From: Coriobacteriales bacterium
GTDB taxonomy: Bacteria > Actinomycetota > Coriobacteriia > Coriobacteriales > UBA8131
Assembly: GCA_031267175.1 (NCBI GenBank)
Contig: JAIRZP010000106.1
Location: 1 to 7,805, forward strand
Length of the DNA stretch: 7,805 nucleotides
Direction of reading: 5' to 3'
The stretch's first letter is position 1. Every line of letters begins with the position of its first letter. The notes under the pieces are model-generated. The model saw nothing but the letters and a program-made list of their open reading frames with translations, did not search any database and was not told the origin of the DNA. This document shows positions 7,160 to 7,805 of the stretch, one piece after another. The translations under genes and the position numbers were made by a program.

Positions 7160-7167
7160 TCCCTTAC

Positions 7168-7454
7168 TTAGTCCTTCGGGATGTCGCCCCCGCTTTGTGC
7201 GGGGGTGAATTGTATCAGGCCAAGAGATTCCGCCAATAGCTTCTTCAAGGTATTAAAATCCCGCTCACATGCCATGCCTATTTTGCGATGCAGTCGCAAC
7301 GCGTCAATTTGCCCTTTCCATCGTTCTCGTATCCGATGTTTTCCCCGATGCTACAGAGCCATATCTCGCGTTCCTTGTAGCCGATAGGACGGTTTGCATC
7401 ATTGTGGACTGAGGACTTCACCATCATCCACTTCTTGTAGTCTTTCTTATTCAC
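7168..7454 (-). pseudogene. PemK/MazF-family toxin pseudogene with the catalytic middle deleted
   Basis: Two pieces of one toxin lie in different frames. The N-terminal piece starts at GTG (7454), with AGGAAGG 4 nt upstream. It encodes VNKKDYKKWMMVKSS, then RPIGYKEREIWLCSIG and ENIGYENDGKG (to about 7311), matching the opening strand and loop of PemK/MazF endoribonucleases. That frame then reads nonsense to a stop at 7278. From about 7305 a shifted frame encodes DALRLHRKIG, then ERDFNTLKKLLAESL, and ends at 7168; this is the family's C-terminal 'DSKRL-RKIG' strand and final helix. The RP-containing strand and the central sheet are missing, probably 50-70 codons (inferred from typical lengths), so RNase activity should be lost. 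The last about 17 codons are a non-typical tail containing a GC-rich palindrome. Local GC is well below that of the operon, consistent with acquired DNA. No intact antitoxin is present. Confidence 0.75.
7185..7207. repeat. GC-rich hairpin in the tail of the toxin relic
   Basis: CCCCCGC (7187-7193) pairs with GCGGGGG (7199-7205) around a 5-nt loop, extended by a G-U and a C-G pair to 9 bp. It lies within the last codons of the toxin frame, and about 20 nt downstream of the predicted start of the plus-strand transcript. Neither strand has a U-run after it, so terminator function is doubtful. The plus strand GTCGCCCCCGC...GTGAATTG superficially recalls a type I-C CRISPR repeat, but only one copy exists. 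Confidence 0.5.
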
Positions 7455-7470
7455 AATGCCTTCCTGTATT

Positions 7471-7539
7471 TTATAAGCCCTTGAGGACTAATGCCAGCCT
7501 CTTCATTGCGTCTATCGACACTGAATGTCTGATGAATGT
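7471..7539 (-). pseudogene. Possible remnant of an XRE-type antitoxin helix
   Basis: Between two stop codons (7540-7542 and 7471-7473) a 22-codon open stretch encodes SVSIDAMKRLALVLKGL near its end. This resembles the final DNA-binding-domain helices of Cro/C1-type regulators ('SIDTLKRLAKAL'). It lies directly upstream of the toxin relic, where an antitoxin gene would be expected. It has no proper start and is very short, so the match may be chance. Confidence 0.15.
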
Positions 7540-7568
7540 CTAAAATAGACTATGGGATTCATTGTATA
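7522..7568 (-). promoter_or_regulatory. Putative promoter -10 and operator repeats upstream of the toxin relic
   Basis: On the minus strand overlapping -10-like boxes TATACA (7563-7568) and TACAAT (7561-7566) have no strong -35. Just downstream is a 13-bp hyphenated palindrome, GTCTA-AAA-TAGAC (7538-7550). It overlaps two direct copies of TGAATGTCT (7522-7530 and 7533-7541) spaced 11 bp apart, one helical turn. Repeats of this kind around the start point are typical of autoregulated toxin-antitoxin promoters, though no regulator gene remains to confirm the link. Confidence 0.35.
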
Positions 7569-7628
7569 TCTTCTCAACGTAAAACCGTAGCAAAATAACT
7601 GATAGCGACTCTTCTCGAATACAGCAAC

Positions 7629-7651
7629 GCCCCTGCAACCTCGTCAGGGGC
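7629..7651 (-). terminator. Possible terminator hairpin downstream of the comEA-like gene
   Basis: GCCCCTG (7629-7635) and CAGGGGC (7645-7651) form a perfect 7-bp GC-rich stem with a 9-nt loop, about 64 nt past the comEA-like stop. On the minus strand it is followed by GTTGCTGT, only half U, so termination would be weak or factor-assisted. It separates the right-hand gene from the decayed toxin region. Confidence 0.4.
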
Positions 7652-7714
7652 ATCAGTGTGCGTCTATTTCATGGAACTGCAAGGGACAAACAAAGTGTTG
7701 GCCCTTCTGGAGGC

Positions 7715-7805
7715 TCAGCCCCCACCCACCACCACCAACTCCCGCAGCCCCTCATAAGTCGCCTGCCCTATCCCCTCTATCTGCAAAAGCTCATCGGTGC
7801 TGCTG
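7715..7805 (-). CDS. C-terminal end of a ComEA-like helix-hairpin-helix protein (partial)
   Basis: Only the last 29 codons are in the window, ending at TGA (7717-7715). They encode a single helix-hairpin-helix: STDELLQIEGIGQATYEGL followed by RELVVVGGG. The Leu-x-x-Ile-x-Gly-Ile-Gly hairpin, a short helix and a terminal run of valines are how ComEA proteins usually end. ComEA is a membrane-anchored DNA receptor that hands double-stranded DNA to the ComEC channel during natural transformation. The N-terminal anchor lies outside the window and cannot be checked. Other helix-hairpin-helix proteins (UvrC, DisA) are possible, but the terminal Val-rich strand fits ComEA better. The usual partner comEC is not immediately downstream. 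Confidence 0.65.
   Translation of the reverse strand, partial: SSTDELLQIEGIGQATYEGLRELVVVGGG

Noticed and set aside
7022..7170. 49-codon plus-strand frame (MLLMQEYQQLGLN...)
   Set aside because: It has no Shine-Dalgarno sequence, contains the plus-strand promoter and repeats, shows no codon bias like the neighbours, and matches no family I recognise.
7183..7215. Resemblance to a type I-C CRISPR repeat
   Set aside because: There is one copy only, no second repeat at spacer distance, no cas genes, and the sequence is the tail of the toxin frame.
7181..7387. 68-codon plus-strand frame downstream of the antisense promoter
   Set aside because: It has no ribosome binding site and lies antisense to both recognisable toxin pieces. 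Its composition (Cys/Arg/Ser-rich) is that of a shadow frame.

Overview
The window is dominated by one dense block of housekeeping genes, all on the minus strand. In transcription order these are alaS (alanyl-tRNA synthetase), ruvX/yqgF (Holliday-junction resolvase-like / 16S rRNA processing nuclease), mltG (septal-type lytic transglycosylase), a yqeG-type HAD phosphatase, an aroQ-family gene (type II 3-dehydroquinate dehydratase fold) and a pepP-like M24 aminopeptidase. The gaps are 10, 118, 2, 48 and 2 nt, with no convincing terminator between genes, so a single polycistronic transcript is likely. High GC, an alaS-ruvX-mltG run, and a YqeG phosphatase joined to aroQ and pepP all suggest a high-GC Gram-positive anaerobe, most plausibly Coriobacteriia (Olsenella/Atopobium-like). 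That placement is inference from gene order and composition, not from a database search.

Left edge (1-105): just beyond the pepP stop codon is a compact palindromic, REP-like element. It has a perfect 16-bp inverted repeat, an inner stem, and two copies of a 15-bp motif. The second copy runs into the pepP stop codon.

Centre (104-6874): the operon. The genes serve translation (AlaS), nucleic-acid and ribosome maintenance (RuvX), cell-wall assembly (MltG), a phosphatase of uncertain substrate (YqeG), a shikimate-pathway fold (AroQ) and peptide turnover (PepP). Two oddities stand out. The AroQ protein lacks the active-site Arg and Tyr of the lid loop and has other substrate-pocket changes. AlaS carries an acidic, Pro/Asp-rich insertion of about 38 residues between its aminoacylation and editing regions.

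Right edge (6875-7805): a lower-GC, decayed accessory stretch separates alaS from the C-terminus of a ComEA-like helix-hairpin-helix protein that runs off the window. The stretch holds a previously unframed PemK/MazF-family toxin pseudogene. Its N- and C-terminal pieces are both recognisable but lie in different frames because the catalytic middle is deleted. It also holds operator-like repeats upstream of the toxin, and a strong sigma-70-type promoter firing the opposite way from immediately beyond the toxin stop codon. I saw no tRNA, rRNA, CRISPR array or intact mobile element, and no convincing novel multi-gene system. The best leads are the altered AroQ and the toxin relic with its antisense promoter.
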